Source: Antedon mediterranea
Taxonomy: Eukaryota; Echinodermata; Crinoidea; Comatulida; Antedonidae
DNA: 64,000 nucleotides
Direction: 5' to 3'
NCBI RefSeq assembly: GCF_964355755.1
Contig: NC_092673.1
Span: forward strand, 14,325,001 to 14,389,000
Positions 1 to 11,036 of this stretch are shown piece after piece. The first letter of the stretch is position 1; the number at the start of each line of letters is the position of its first letter. Both the position numbers and the translations under genes were made by a program. The notes beneath the pieces were generated by a model. That model did no database searches and was not told the origin of the DNA. It saw nothing but the letters and a program-made list of their open reading frames with translations.

Positions 1-290
1 ATAAGCCTACTACTAGGACAAGGCCTCTAGCTAGGAGAGGCCTAGGTGTTATTATTATAGCCGTGCCTATAATACGATATAGTATAAATACATAATACTA
101 GTACTAGCTACAGCTAGTTAGTATATATTATTATTAAGCCTATTAATTATATAGAATAGGGTAGATAGAATATGTAGTACTGGCATATATTCAGTAAACT
201 ATTTAGACTAGCCAGGCAGTAATATTATTAGCCTACTACTAACTAGCCTACCTAGGCCTCCTACTACTACTAAACAAGGCTTGGCTTACT
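1..290. repeat. Low-complexity TAGGCCTA/CTA-rich tract
   Basis: This stretch is built almost entirely from TAG/CTA triplets and the palindromic word TAGGCCTA with its degenerate forms. I see no open frame. Similar tracts lie at 34563-34870 and 37880-38010, and isolated copies of the word are scattered through the window. Confidence 0.7.
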
Positions 291-353
291 TTTCCCTAAA
301 GTGTAGATGAGTAAAAATGCTGATGTTATATTAAATCTTTTTTCCTTCAGATT

Positions 354-668
354 ATGGCCACTGTGACCTGCACTAGTCGGTTCAACCCAAAATTGGATGT
401 TATTTTATTGAAAGAAGTGTTGGCTGACCCGCCTTTTTTAGTGCCGCTTGGGGAGAGGAAAATGAAATGGGATAGAGCGGTAAATAAAATAAATCAACTT
501 GAATTTAAAATTACAGCAAGAGCTGGAAAAGATAGATTTAAGCAGATTAAATTAAATCGTCGTCATAATTTTCCACGGTCCTCCCTTGGCATTGCCATTC
601 TCTGTGGAAACGAATCGAGTATAATAATAATAATATTAATAATAATAACAACAACGTTAAAAATCTAA
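354..668 (+). pseudogene. Myb/SANT-like (trihelix-like) DNA-binding domain exon, partial
   Basis: The frame starts at an ATG just after a TTCCTTCAG-type splice acceptor. It reads a helical N-terminal module of about 65 residues containing RFNPKLDVILLKEVL, then KMKWDRAVNKIN, then ARAGKDRFKQ. This order (conserved W, then R-[AS]-x-[KR]-DRF) resembles Myb/SANT-like domains found in transposon-associated proteins and their host derivatives. After about position 560 the frame becomes low-complexity (Ile/Thr) and is probably intron or decay. A likely C-terminal piece of the same gene lies at 1998-2186. Whether this is a host gene fragment or part of a DNA transposon cannot be settled here. Confidence 0.5.
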
Positions 669-1490
669 TGCAATCATTAAAAATAAATATAGCGATATAC
701 CTAGGCCCTACCATTACAGATAATTTACTTATCCTAGGCCTAGATTAAGTCTTTACTTAGGCTAGGTCTAATAAAAAGTAGGCTATCTTTTTGTCGTTGA
801 ACGTAAGTCTATTTCAAAAAGTATAACGAAAAATATATGTTAAATGTCTTCTAATTTAGGTCTAGGCATTTTTTAAGCAATAATGATAGGCCTAAAAAAC
901 AATTGGCCTGCCTATAGGCCTAGTAGGCTATTCCATCGATTGAGTTCGATTTTTGAACAAATACAATTTAAAATTATAACATAAGTAAACTTATACTTAC
1001 ACAATAATGAATTCCGATTAGAGTATTAAATAAGAGTACTTTAAAATGTAATTATGTTTGTAAATTCGAAGGATAAACTTTTGTTTTTGATTATGTAATC
1101 AAAACAACATAGAAATGTCACGTCACGCTAAACGGCCCCCTCTATATTCGCGATTTTGTTGTCAAGTCCGAAATTGAATTTACTGGGCATACGAAAACGA
1201 TTTTGTGACATGTGTGTGGCGTATCCGTTTTCGTTATCGTATTCGTAAGGTTGCGAAACCTCCCTATTAACAACTACAAACACTTACTCAACAACAAATA
1301 CAAAATACAATACGTATTTTATAAAATGATTGTAAGAAAGTATATGAGAAACAATAAAGCCTCATTCACACTTGATTAAATCATAGGCAGATTTTACCGA
1401 GATCCTGGTAAAGTCTCCAACTTCATTCGCAAACGGTCAACCATTTTGAGAAACAAAGCTAGCTGTAGCGAACGATTGCTTTTATTGAAA
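669..1490. other. AT-rich spacer, no gene seen
   Basis: This is AT-rich sequence with several TAGGCCTA words. A short region around 1180-1260 contains two loosely inverted GAAAACGA/TCGTTTTC-type words. I see no coding signal. Confidence 0.5.
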
Positions 1491-1997
1491 TATGGAGCCA
1501 GAAATCCCATCAAGAAGGATTCGAGGGCATGAAGTATATTTTGAGGGTATGGGACAGTATCACCTGAGAATTGCTGGAAGCCTTTCCAGATTGCCCATAT
1601 AAGACATGGGAATCTGCACGGGATAGAATTGAATATCTAACAAAAAATACCGTGCCGCCAAAAAAATAAACAATAGCAGCGGACGTGGACGGACGACATC
1701 GCCGTTTTACAACAAGCTCGATTGGTAAGTAGACCAAGCTTACTTACCAATATGTAATCATTCAGTTTCATCAATATTTTCATTTCATACCTGTCAGTGT
1801 CACCCGGCCTACCATAGGCCTATATAGTAATGTTTGCCTTGAACGCAAATCGAGGCAAGAAAGTGGAAGATGCCATTGACAAGTCAATTAAATAATTAAT
1901 TAAACTATAAACAAAAACAGAATAATCAAACAACAAAGAGAACGCCTCCAATGGGAGAAGAGTTTAGAAGAAGAAAGAAAACGGAATGAAGCAGTGA

Positions 1998-2186
1998 GAG
2001 AAGAATAAAAAGGCGCAGGCAAGAAAATTCCTGTTGCAGTTGGCAGGTATTCTTGGTAATGCCATGCAAAATTTTGACAGCAATTCTGGCGGCAACCACT
2101 TTCCTCCAAACAATTATGCCCCAAATAATTATGACCCAAACAATGAAACACCACCTACATTTTGGCAAGATCCCCGAAACATGTAA
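1998..2186 (+). pseudogene. C-terminal remnant of a coiled-coil, Asn/Pro-rich protein
   Basis: An open frame ends in TAA at 2184-2186. It encodes a hydrophobic helix (LQLAGILGNAMQNF) followed by an Asn/Pro-rich tail ending PPTFWQDPRNM. Immediately upstream, in another frame (about 1920-2008), is a Glu/Arg-rich helical stretch (QRERLQWEKSLEEERKRNEA). Together they look like a coiled-coil region and C-terminus broken by a frameshift. The layout fits the C-terminal half of a Myb/SANT-like protein, so it may belong with the exon at 354. That link is inference. Confidence 0.35.
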
Positions 2187-2687
2187 AGGTCAACAAATGT
2201 TGTTACCATTACCACCATTAATTCAAACCAAAGTTCTTAATATTTAAACACTTTCCTAATCAATATTTATTATGTAGTGCAAAAACACCTTGTAAAGTTT
2301 ACATGTAAATCAAATTAAATCTAATTATAACAAATTTTAAATACGTAAGTCAAATTTTCTTGTCTTGTTTAACTAAAGACAATATCATTATATATATACA
2401 AAATTTACATTATCAATGGTATACAAACAAAAATATGCTAATATAAAATGAAAAAATACCGGTAATTAAATTACGGAATCAGAACTGACTACAAACTCGA
2501 TGTAAAACATGCGCAGTCGATCATGTGACGACAAGCAATAGCTTAGCGCTTCATGTACGCGGTACGCGGTAAAGTGTTTGCTGGAGAAATATAGACAACT
2601 TAACCGGCGGTAAAGACGTGTCTGGAAATACAGACACTATCGAATACGGCGCCTAAACAAGGGAAGGCCAACTCAGACAGCGTTGTA

Positions 2688-3472
2688 CGGTGTTGGCGCC
2701 AGCGGGGGGGGGGGGGGGGGGGGGGGTACGGGGGCTCTAGCCCCCTCGTCGGGGAGCCTTTTTTAATTTACAAGTAACCTTCTGTACCGTGGGGCACCTA
2801 AAATAAATTTCCTGTATGTCATGAATTTCTCACCACTCGGAAGTCCAGATGGTACGCATGCATACACCTGGGAGGAATAAACTTATTTCCCAGACTGAAA
2901 AAGGTCTACGCTTGCGTTTTTGAAGCCTCTAGGCCTGATGTTTCCAAAGTATAAAATGCAATTTTTTGAAGACCTGCAGCTCTAGTTTTAAACATTTTCT
3001 TAGCTCAGCCCCAACAATAAAGCTGGTCGTATTTCGAAGAACAAGAAGTACATTTTCCGGGACCTAACATCTCTATTTTTCAAACATTTCTTAGCTCAGT
3101 CACAACCCATGATAGGGACTTACATATTTTTGTTCATGTTTTGAAGTATAATAAGTCCAATTTCCGGGACCTCCAACTCTATTTTTATAAATTTTCTTTG
3201 AACTTTTATTTTTTAAATTGAAAAATATGGATTGAAACAGTCATCGCGCATCGTTTTTTTGCACGCAGTATTTTATTTATGCATTATAAAAAATGGAAAA
3301 AATGGCTACCCTAAATCTGATTAAAATGACCTCAAATGACGCTAGAACGCGTTGCTTCCGGGGGCTTCTTGGCGGCCCCTGGCCCTCAACCTAGTGTTGC
3401 TCGCTTCGCTCGCATAGCCCCCTCGTCGGGGAATGTAGCCCCCGGGAAGATCCTGGCGCCACCCCTGCTGAG
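2688..3472 (+). repeat. Dispersed repeat family X, copy A
   Basis: This copy starts near a GTGTTGGCGCCAGC end with a poly-G tract and finishes near CCTGGCGCCACCCCTG, giving a short imperfect terminal inverted repeat reminiscent of hAT-type CAGGGG ends. The interior (about 2940-3200) holds two to three degenerate tandem units containing TTCCGGGACCT and CTTAGCTCAG words. A second copy lies on the minus strand at 15060-13825 and continues at 10829-10690, where a P-like transposon has split it. No coding capacity is evident. Confidence 0.65.
2704..2726 (+). repeat. Poly-G tract (23 G)
   Basis: An uninterrupted run of G lies inside the end of repeat X copy A. Comparable G runs lie at about 10703-10714, 10800-10811 and 26942-26955. 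All are potential quadruplex formers and assembly-error hot spots. Confidence 0.9.
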
Positions 3473-3584
3473 TTGGCCTCATCATGAAAGCGTTAAGTTC
3501 TGGTGTCCATCGTTCAACTAGCCCAAGCCACAACAGAGAGTCTTAAATCAGTCTTTAGAACGTCAAATAACGCAAATTTTGCCA

Positions 3585-3672
3585 GGGCCTTCGGCCCCTG
3601 CACCCTGACCGGGGGCCCTTGCCGGCCCCCTGGCCCCCAGCCATTGTTGCTCGCTTCGATCGCACCCCCCCA
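3585..3672 (+). repeat. GC-rich fragment related to repeat X terminus
   Basis: This fragment shares the GGCCCCCTGGCCCCCAGCC and GTTGCTCGCTTCG words with repeat X copy A (3370-3420) and the inverted copy at 10745-10790. It is a partial third copy in an AT-rich background. Confidence 0.55.
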
Positions 3673-4039
3673 TTATAAATGCTGCATACGGGCCTGTTTA
3701 TTATTATATGAATTGTACGCATGCGTTATTGTGCAACAAAGCAATAAAGGTCAACCAATTAGAAGCAATCTCAGTAACCTAGGTAGCTTTAACTGATTCC
3801 CGCTGTTCACACTGGATTATTCAGGCCGGTTAATCTCCCTCGGTCAGTTTTCCTGGGAAAATTTCACTCCAGAACACTAACCTCCTTGAAAGGGCAAGTT
3901 TAACGGAGTGAGACTTACTGGGATGTACGCACTGGACTTAATCCAGTCTAACTAACTAACTAACCGACATGTATGTTATTTTGAATGAGGCTTGTTATAC
4001 CTGCTAAAAATAAAAGTAATAACATTCAAAGTTTAGAAA

Positions 4040-4510
4040 TAATGGGCAACAGAGAACACATGTGATCCCACTAAAATTACAAATACTCTTAATGACTTCT
4101 TTTCTCAAATAGGTCCCAATCATGTGAGCCAGAAAACACTGGCTCTGTAGAAAATAATATTTCCTTTAATCATGTTGATAAAGACAATATATTGTAAAAC
4201 TACTAAAACTTATTTCTCAAGAAATCTGGTAATGATGAATTACCTGCCAAACTAGCTAAAGTTGCATACAAGTGGAAAAGTGCTTGAGTTTGTCCCATAT
4301 ATAAGAATGGCGACAGAACTAAACCTAGCAACTATAGACCATATCTATTTTACCTATTTTATAACAAGTATTAGAAAGTATTATAAAAGAGCAGTTTTGT
4401 TTGACCAAGTCTATGAATTTATTAATGAAACTATTTAATTTATAACTGTCAATCAGGTTTTCGATCAAATTTTTCTACCATGTCATCATTATTAAATGAG
4501 AGCAAACACA
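4040..4510 (+). pseudogene. Decayed LINE reverse transcriptase fragment (RT N-terminal motifs)
   Basis: Translation in switching frames reads NDFFSQIGPNHV, then PIYKNGDRTKPSNYRP, then CQSGFRSNFSTMSSLLNE. This is the usual order of the pre-RT and fingers motifs of jockey/CR1-type non-LTR retrotransposons (an I-Y/F-K-x-G-D...NYRPIS-like block, then Q-x-GFR). Several stops and shifts show it is dead. No catalytic YADD block follows, so only the RT N-terminal part is present. Confidence 0.65.
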
Positions 4511-4808
4511 CACTAGCCCTTCTTCAGTAGATAGGGCCTAATTATATAGTTAATAAGACAACAAATATGCATGTCTTCAAAGGGTCGGGAAAACAATGCA
4601 TGCAATCATTAAAAGCTTGCGCAAAAACAATGCTGGGAAAAAATAAAAAATGCCAACCTAAAAAAACAATAATAATTGTATTGTCTCTTTCCAACTTGTA
4701 TATATAAGGACAACAAATTTGGTTAGATGTCACCATTTCAAGAACATTTCCATAGAGTTTGGCTTGGCAAATATAGATAATAACCGTAATTACATTTAAC
4801 CTTTCAAA

Positions 4809-6760
4809 ATGTTGCCGATGATTGGTGTCAATCACCAATTTGATGGACCTGAGTCCTACATACGTTGGTTGCATGACAGAGGAATTATTCACACAGAAAA
4901 GCAATGTGCTAAATGTGGGAGAGAAATGAGGATGGCATCAAGAGCCAGTATAAGTAAGTAAGTACTTTTATTATTATTATTTATTTATTTTAGTAAATTT
5001 AAGGAGACTGTTAAATGTAATTTTGTTCAGGTCTTTGTACTTTGTACTGCTGTATTTTATGGTGTAACCACACTGTAAAAACAATTACATCTCTGGAGGT
5101 GTGCTATAACAACATTGAGAATGTTGCTATGAACTATCTGTTACAATCTTCACTCTTATTTCACTGTCAGTGTGATTTTCCGTTTTGTATTTGTTGTATA
5201 TATGGAATATTATTCAGAAATAAAGTGATCAATTCAATTATATATTATTATATAAGTTATTTTCACCCTTTCAAATTTTAGTAATACAGTATAATGAATA
5301 ATAATATTTATTTCACTTTTTCCATATTGTAATACATTGAGTTGTAATTTTTCTGATTCCTAACAACCTCATTTTATTTATGAAACTTTGTTCTTTAATA
5401 TTTAATGATCTTTCGCCTATTCTATATATTTATTTAAATTGACTTAATGTTTTATATTTTTAAGGTATTGATACTTATGCTTGGAGGTGTGCGAAATGGT
5501 CCTCAAACATAAGTTTACGATTGGACAGTAATTTAATAATTAATTTGTGATTATATTAACCTTATTAAATAAATCAGGTAATTACTGTTTTTTAGTAAAT
5601 TAAAACAAGAAACCATGGTAGACTAAGATACTTAAATGTTTCATTTGTAAACAAACAATTTATATTTAAAGGTTCGTACATTGAATTTAGATAATTATTT
5701 TACAAATATTGAGTATATTACCCATATGCTATTAATTAAGATTAATCAATTATATTTCAATTCATGCCTACAGTCTAAATTTAAATAAATTCATATTAGG
5801 TTAGTCTTAGACTAAAGAATATTCTATTCTTTAGTCCATGGTTAAATACTTAAATGTGCTGTTATTAATGTTATGTTTTTCCTTTTTTAGGTAATGGAAA
5901 TGACATAACAGACAGAACAGAAAGTGACGCAACATTTTCGGTGGTTACGCGATATATGCAGCTCACGAAAACTAATGGAAAGCCCCTAAACCTGCATCCT
6001 CGGTGTGATTGTACAAATAGATGAGAGTGCATTAGTTACAAAAAGAAGGTATGGACAACTAATTCTTCTCTCATAATTTAAACATTGTCACATATTTTTT
6101 TAATTTATTTACAGTCAACAAAAATGATTTCTGACTGGTATTTAAATGCTGTATTTAAGATGCTATGTTTAATATATTCTATACTAGAAACATATTATCA
6201 TGCTGTAAATTGCCATATCTCGTAACTATGCTGTTCTTCTTCCTAATACACAGATAGGCATAGCGAAGGGATATATCTATATGCCTACCGTATATTAAGA
6301 AAAGAAACTAATGTACCATGGAGTAAAGAATATTCTTTACTCCATGTAATGTACATTATCATTTCATTCCAGAATGGTAGAGGTTGAGAAGCTCCGACAC
6401 TGTGGGTGTTTGGTCTGTCCGACACGACTTATAAGCCAGCCCTTGGCTATAAGGTGGTGGAAAACAGATCTGCACAAACTCTACTACCACTCATCAAAGC
6501 ACACATATGATACATCCAGGAACAATAATATATTCGGATAAATGGAAGACGTATTACAGAGTGCAGGACCTAGATATGGTAGATGGCCATTTAACAGTAA
6601 ACCACAGTAAGAATTGTGTTGACAGGAGTCTACACTCAAAACATGAGAGTCCTACTGAAATCGTGCAAAATTAAAGTTTAAAAGAATGCCAGGGTGTAAA
6701 CGAGAAGGGTTGCCGGAATACCTTGACGAATTTCATGTGTGCAATAGGATCTTGACTTTA
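4809..6760 (+). pseudogene. Merlin-type (ISXO2-like) DDE transposase relic, four exons
   Basis: Exon 1 is 4809-4953 and encodes a Cys-x2-Cys motif (QCAKCGREMRM), with donor GTAAGT. Exon 2 is about 5465-5527 (YAWRCAKW), in phase with exon 1. Exon 3 is about 5891-6049 and holds the first catalytic Asp in VIVQIDESALVTKRRY. Exon 4 starts at 6373 and reads VFGLSDTTYKPALGY, IIYSDKWKTYY with the second Asp, then ES-Y-stop-N where the family has ESYWN, then a Lys/Arg-rich tail. This is the zinc-ribbon plus DDE order of Merlin transposases. Defects include a stop before ILGVIVQ, the W-to-TGA stop and a frameshift near 5935. Element ends were not located. Confidence 0.8.
6317..6346. repeat. Perfect 30-bp palindrome
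   Basis: CATGGAGTAAAGAAT is followed directly by its reverse complement. It lies inside the last intron of the Merlin relic. A related inverted word (ACTAAAGAATATTC) occurs at about 5812-5837. Confidence 0.9.
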
Positions 6761-8300
6761 TTTTAATTTTATGAATCTGTTATTTTATCTGGTTTAAATT
6801 TTAATGCAATAGTTTGGTTCACTAATATAAACCACCAATGCATGAAAAAAGTACAAAGAATAAGTAAATCCAAACCAAAAGATTATAAAATGGTTAATCC
6901 TATAAACTAATAGTGGACCACAGGCATTTCCAGATTACCCTATGGGGAGTAAATGCGGTGTCTATTCACATTTTAAGTCGAAAACAAATCAACAAAATAC
7001 TTAATAGCATTCCAAAATGCTGTAAATCAATTAAAAGTAAAAGAATCAAAAAACTAAAGGTAATGTATGCCACACATACAATGATATGTACAAGAAGCAT
7101 ACAAAACTAAGTGACGTAAGTACTGTAAAGAAGAACTGAACTACCAATTCGTTGCCGCGTGAATACACATGTGTATAAGCAGACGCTTTCGATTCACGCA
7201 AACAAATTTGCCTAGATATATAGTATATAGCCCTATATTTCATCTCGTAAATTAATACACGAAATTTACGAAATTATTGTTAGAAAAGCCTTATGTATGG
7301 GTTGAATTATTGAGCAAAAAATACCTCAAATTTACAGATTTCCTACTGTTTAACCGGGTGTTTTTATACTGTACATATTTTTAATGTTATACTGTTGATG
7401 TGTAAAATAGGGTGTCTGGAAAAATATAAATAATAAAACTAAGTGAGCATATTTTTTCCCGATTTAATGTCAATAGTGTATCTATAGTATATATCATACT
7501 ACAATACCAATAGGTAAAGGGAGTCAAAGGCCATTCAATGCTCTCTCTCCTTAACGGTGTCGATGTTTCAACTCATGTGCTAGTCGATTATTTACATGGA
7601 ATTTGTATTTAAATAAATCTCAAGACTATTTGGTTACCAATACATTTATTGAGCAATACTATTGTCAAATAGTCTTGAGATTTATCTATGAACAAAAGGT
7701 ATAGATATGCCTATATCAATATACACTCCATACGCTAGTACATAGGTGTCATAATGGCAATCAATTAATATGCATAGGTTATTCTCTAGTATTGGAGTGA
7801 AGAAGAGCCTAGTTGGTTTATGGATGTCGAACAAAAATAAACCATATTATATTGGAAATAGAATGACTGAAATTGATGCACGAATGGTTGCTATAAAACC
7901 AAACCGACCGATCTCCAAGGCCCTTCACTGGGAATTTAGCAGATTTTAAAGGTGAAAAATAAATTTAGTTTAATAGTTTTCATCAGGTCAAACTCAATTA
8001 AACAATATTTTGATAGCAGCAAAACACAACATTCATATATTAAGAAAATATTTATTTAAAAAAACAGAAATAGAAAAAAAAGATAAATGTGTACATTTAA
8101 ACGATGGGTAGGATACATTTTTAAAAGATTAGATATATAAGCGATTTTATACAGGAAATGTTATCTTGTATTGAATTTGTTTTAGGAATCCAATTAGAGA
8201 TTAAAATACTTGTCTCATAAGATTCATAAATAAACATTAAAACAATATCACAAGCAAAAGTAAGCATACTTATTAAAAATATAAACTTTCATCTTCTATG
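6761..8300. other. AT-rich spacer with one hairpin, no gene seen
   Basis: I see no convincing coding frame; small open frames at 6913-7243 lack any recognisable motif. The interval contains the hairpin at 7613-7685. Confidence 0.5.
7613..7685. repeat. Inverted repeat with 20-bp perfect arms
   Basis: The left arm is ATAAATCTCAAGACTATTTG at 7613-7632. Its exact reverse complement is at 7666-7685, with a 33-nt loop. It may be a small foldback element. Confidence 0.9.
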
Positions 8301-8329
8301 ATTTATTTTTGTTTTTTCAATTAATGGTA

Positions 8330-8558
8330 AAACACGGCACTCTGTATTGTTCTTATCTAGCTTCAGAATTTCGGTCAGTTTTATTATATTATGGCGTGGT
8401 TGTTTTGAAAGAGATCTTGCCTGATGATTACTTCGCTCATTTTTCAATGATGTCAATTGCTATACATATTCATCTCAAAGAAGAAATATCTACCGAGGAA
8501 TTAGAGGAAGCAAGTAGTTTGCTAAACCGGTTTTATGGACTTTTTGCGATTTACTATG
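8330..8558 (+). pseudogene. EnSpm/CACTA transposase, exon A
   Basis: The encoded segment reads EFRSVLLYYGVVVLKEILPD, then a helical region, then LNRFYGLFAIYYG. It ends at a GT donor (8559-8560). This matches the C-terminal half of EnSpm/CACTA-type transposases, where a W/F-R-S-x-L-L-Y-Y block leads to an LYG that joins E-x-C-x-x-N-x-H in the next exon. The 5' boundary is uncertain; a TTCAG acceptor precedes EFRS. It continues in phase into 9531-9691. I saw no upstream DDE exons, so this is probably a decayed or truncated copy. Confidence 0.7.
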
Positions 8559-8766
8559 GTACGCTACATACAGTACAGTATAAATATTTTATTTAATACA
8601 AATACGATTTGATAGACCTTGAATAGGCTGACAAAAAAAAGTCACTACATATTGTGCGCTAGGCTTCAAATACTAGCCAAAGAATACCGTGCACAACTTC
8701 ATTTTTTGCTTTGTTGTTTTTATTATTACTATGTTTTAACAGTGTATTTTCGCGAGCATTTTACTC

Positions 8767-9500
8767 TTAACACTTTCACCGCCAAAGACGGAAATCTCCG
8801 TCTTTCAATGCCCAGCGCCAGACCGCCAAAGACGGAAATTTCCGTCTTTGGCTTTTTATTGCACAATTTGTTAGATCAGGTATATGGACCGCATGTAGAA
8901 ATTTCAACATCCAAATCGATCTGGACCGCAAATATTTTGATACTTTATTAACCCTAGTGCCATTGACCCCAGCTGGCCTACATCGTGTCCTATCCGTAAA
9001 CAACATAATGTGCTTACTGCGGATGAAGCAATTGCAGAAATATTTGCCGACTCTGACTCTGAAAATGAATATTTATTATCCCCAGATGATGAAGGTATAT
9101 TTGTACCTAAATCTGGTTTATAAAATGTAATAAATAATTGGAGATAATTTAGCTAGCCTGCCCTAGGCTAGTTTGTAGAATAGGTTGAGAATCGTGACAC
9201 TGACAGACGGTGCAGCCGGGCTAAAATCCTCATTATCTCTTCTTTGTTCTCCGATTGAGCCTAAAGTGCTAAAAGTGAGCCAAGTTCTTTGTACAATTAT
9301 GTGGTATTACAGTTTTATTTCAATAAAGTGTTTGGTACCATTGGAAAGTTTATTTCTATCTCATTATTTGAGTGTATATTGCATGTTATTCTGATTACAA
9401 ACACCTTTGCTATGAGCTTTGAAAAACAGGTAAATTTAACTAAAATGGCTGGCGGTGAGGGGTACTTCCTGTATTGAATGCCTGGCGGTGAAAGTGTTAA
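8767..9500 (+). mobile_element. Nonautonomous piggyBac-type element with TTAA duplications
   Basis: TTAA at 8767-8770 and 9497-9500 flanks a 726-bp element with exact 14-bp terminal inverted repeats CACTTTCACCGCCA. The left subterminal region carries palindromic AAGACGGAAATTTCCGTCTT. Inside, at about 9015-9123, a frame reads LTADEAIAEIFADSDSENEY, the acidic N-terminus typical of piggyBac transposases, and then stops. It is therefore an internally deleted derivative. It sits wholly inside the intron between the two EnSpm exons (8559-9530). Confidence 0.9.
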
Positions 9501-9530
9501 TTATACTGTACACTGTTATCTATATCTTAG

Positions 9531-9691
9531 GTGAAGAAAACTGTCCACTAAACCTTCACAACATGTGCAAGCATCTTGTACATTGTGTGCGGTTAGGTGA
9601 ACCACTTTGGGCATTTGGCTGTTTTACTTTTGAAAGTAATTGTGGCCAAATGGCGAAATTTGTTAGAGGCACACATGATGTAGGAATGCAG
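9531..9691 (+). pseudogene. EnSpm/CACTA transposase, exon B
   Basis: A 161-bp exon lies between acceptor ATCTTAG and donor GTACAG and completes the split Gly codon of exon A. It encodes GEENCPLNLHNMCKHL, then LGEPLWAFGCFTFES, then KFVRGTHDVGMQ. These are the conserved CxxNxHN...G-x-LWx..CFxFE...GT blocks of EnSpm transposases. Splice phases fit and no stop is present, so this part is well preserved. Possible further exons at about 9941-9990 and 10316-10450 are weak. Confidence 0.75.
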
Positions 9692-10689
9692 GTACAGTAT
9701 GTCATATGAAAATGAATGCTAAATTAATTAAGTTTACGAAACTCCTCGATTATTTTGAAGCATTAAAAAATAGGCTTATACTAAGTAACACTATTTGTTT
9801 ATTTTTTATAAAACTTGCAATATACATTTCCTCTGTGTAAACTACAGATTCTATTCTATTAGGCCTAATGCTATTAATGTATTTGTTGTGATCTATTTCA
9901 TTTACCTTGGATATCTTCTACTACTACTATTATTTGCAGAGAAAAAATTGATGAGAAGAGTTATAAATCTGTATCAATCAGACAGAAAGGTATGTTTAGT
10001 TACATTTTTCTCTGGCAATCATTAATTTTGTTTCCAATTACATTTCCAAAGAGGATAGAAGCCCAATGCTGTTGCGTGGTCAGTAGTCCATACAAATTGC
10101 CTGAAGAATTACATAAACATAAAGGCCATCTTCTGACGACGTAAACCAACCCCAACGAAAAAGTCTACGTGTTGCTAGACAGCAAAAAACAATGTGTATT
10201 TTCTGTGACATAGAAATAATAAATTATTTTGATGAGTATATCACAAGTCCTAACTAACAGGTAACAATCTGTTTACTGTTATTGAATTATCAAAATTGTA
10301 CTTGTTTTTTCAGGTAATGCTGTACATTTTAAGATACAGTACATACCTACATGCATGATCAAAGTGATGGTAAACACTAAAGATACAGTTAGTAGGTCTG
10401 GACAAATGCGGGGATTCCAAATTAGCAGACGTTTTAATGGACTTCTGGTAGGTATCCTGTGTTGGCTGGAGGAGGGTAGAAGCCACTCGCTCGCCCGGAT
10501 CTTCGTTGTGGGTCAGTCGGCCTAGCCTACTATTTACTACTATGCCAGCCTACACTATAGGCCTAGAATAGGGTAGTCCTAGCCTAGCAATCTAACAATA
10601 CCTAGGCCCTAATTTATAAGTACTGTAAGTAGAAATGATGAAACTGCAGGACCGACTGGGCAGATGGGGGCAGATAGATAGTTCAATAC

Positions 10690-10829
10690 TCAGGGGTGAC
10701 GCGGGGGGGGGGGGGATAAATTCCCCTGAGGGGAGTGGAGCGAGCATCACTTGGCTGGGGGCCAGGGGGCCGCCAAGGGCCCCTGGTGGGGGTCCAAGGT
10801 GGGGGGGGGGGATCCCCGGAAGCAACGCG
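10690..10829 (-). repeat. Repeat X copy B, distal (GC-rich) part
   Basis: On the minus strand this matches copy A at 3345-3472: GCGTTGCTTCCGGGG, then GGCGGCCCCTGG, the GCTCGCTCC block and a CCCCTGAG end. It is separated from its proximal part (13825-15060) by the P-like element. Confidence 0.75.
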
Positions 10830-10836
10830 TTATAGC
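10829..10836. repeat. Left target-site duplication of the P-like element
   Basis: GTTATAGC lies directly left of the element and matches 13824-13831. Seven bases (TTATAGC) are unambiguous. The outer G could instead belong to the right TIR end. The related empty site in repeat X copy A carries a single TTCTAGC at this place (about 3334-3340 on the opposite strand). Confidence 0.85.
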
Positions 10837-11036
10837 CAAAGATCTTATATACTAAAGATGTGACACTACCCGCGTTTACGCATAACACTTTAGAAGCGTC
10901 AAATTATAGTGCGCCCCCTCGCTTAAACAAGTAACGAACTTTTGCGTGACGATCGCAGTATTCTTTAGGGATTGAGTATTCGCGCCAAAGTTTGTATGGT
11001 TAACAAACAATGAATTAAAAGAGAAAAAGTGGAGGG

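Noticed and set aside
10592-10888. Pro-rich minus-strand and Gly-rich plus-strand open frames
   Set aside because: They arise from the GC-rich terminus of repeat X and its poly-G runs.
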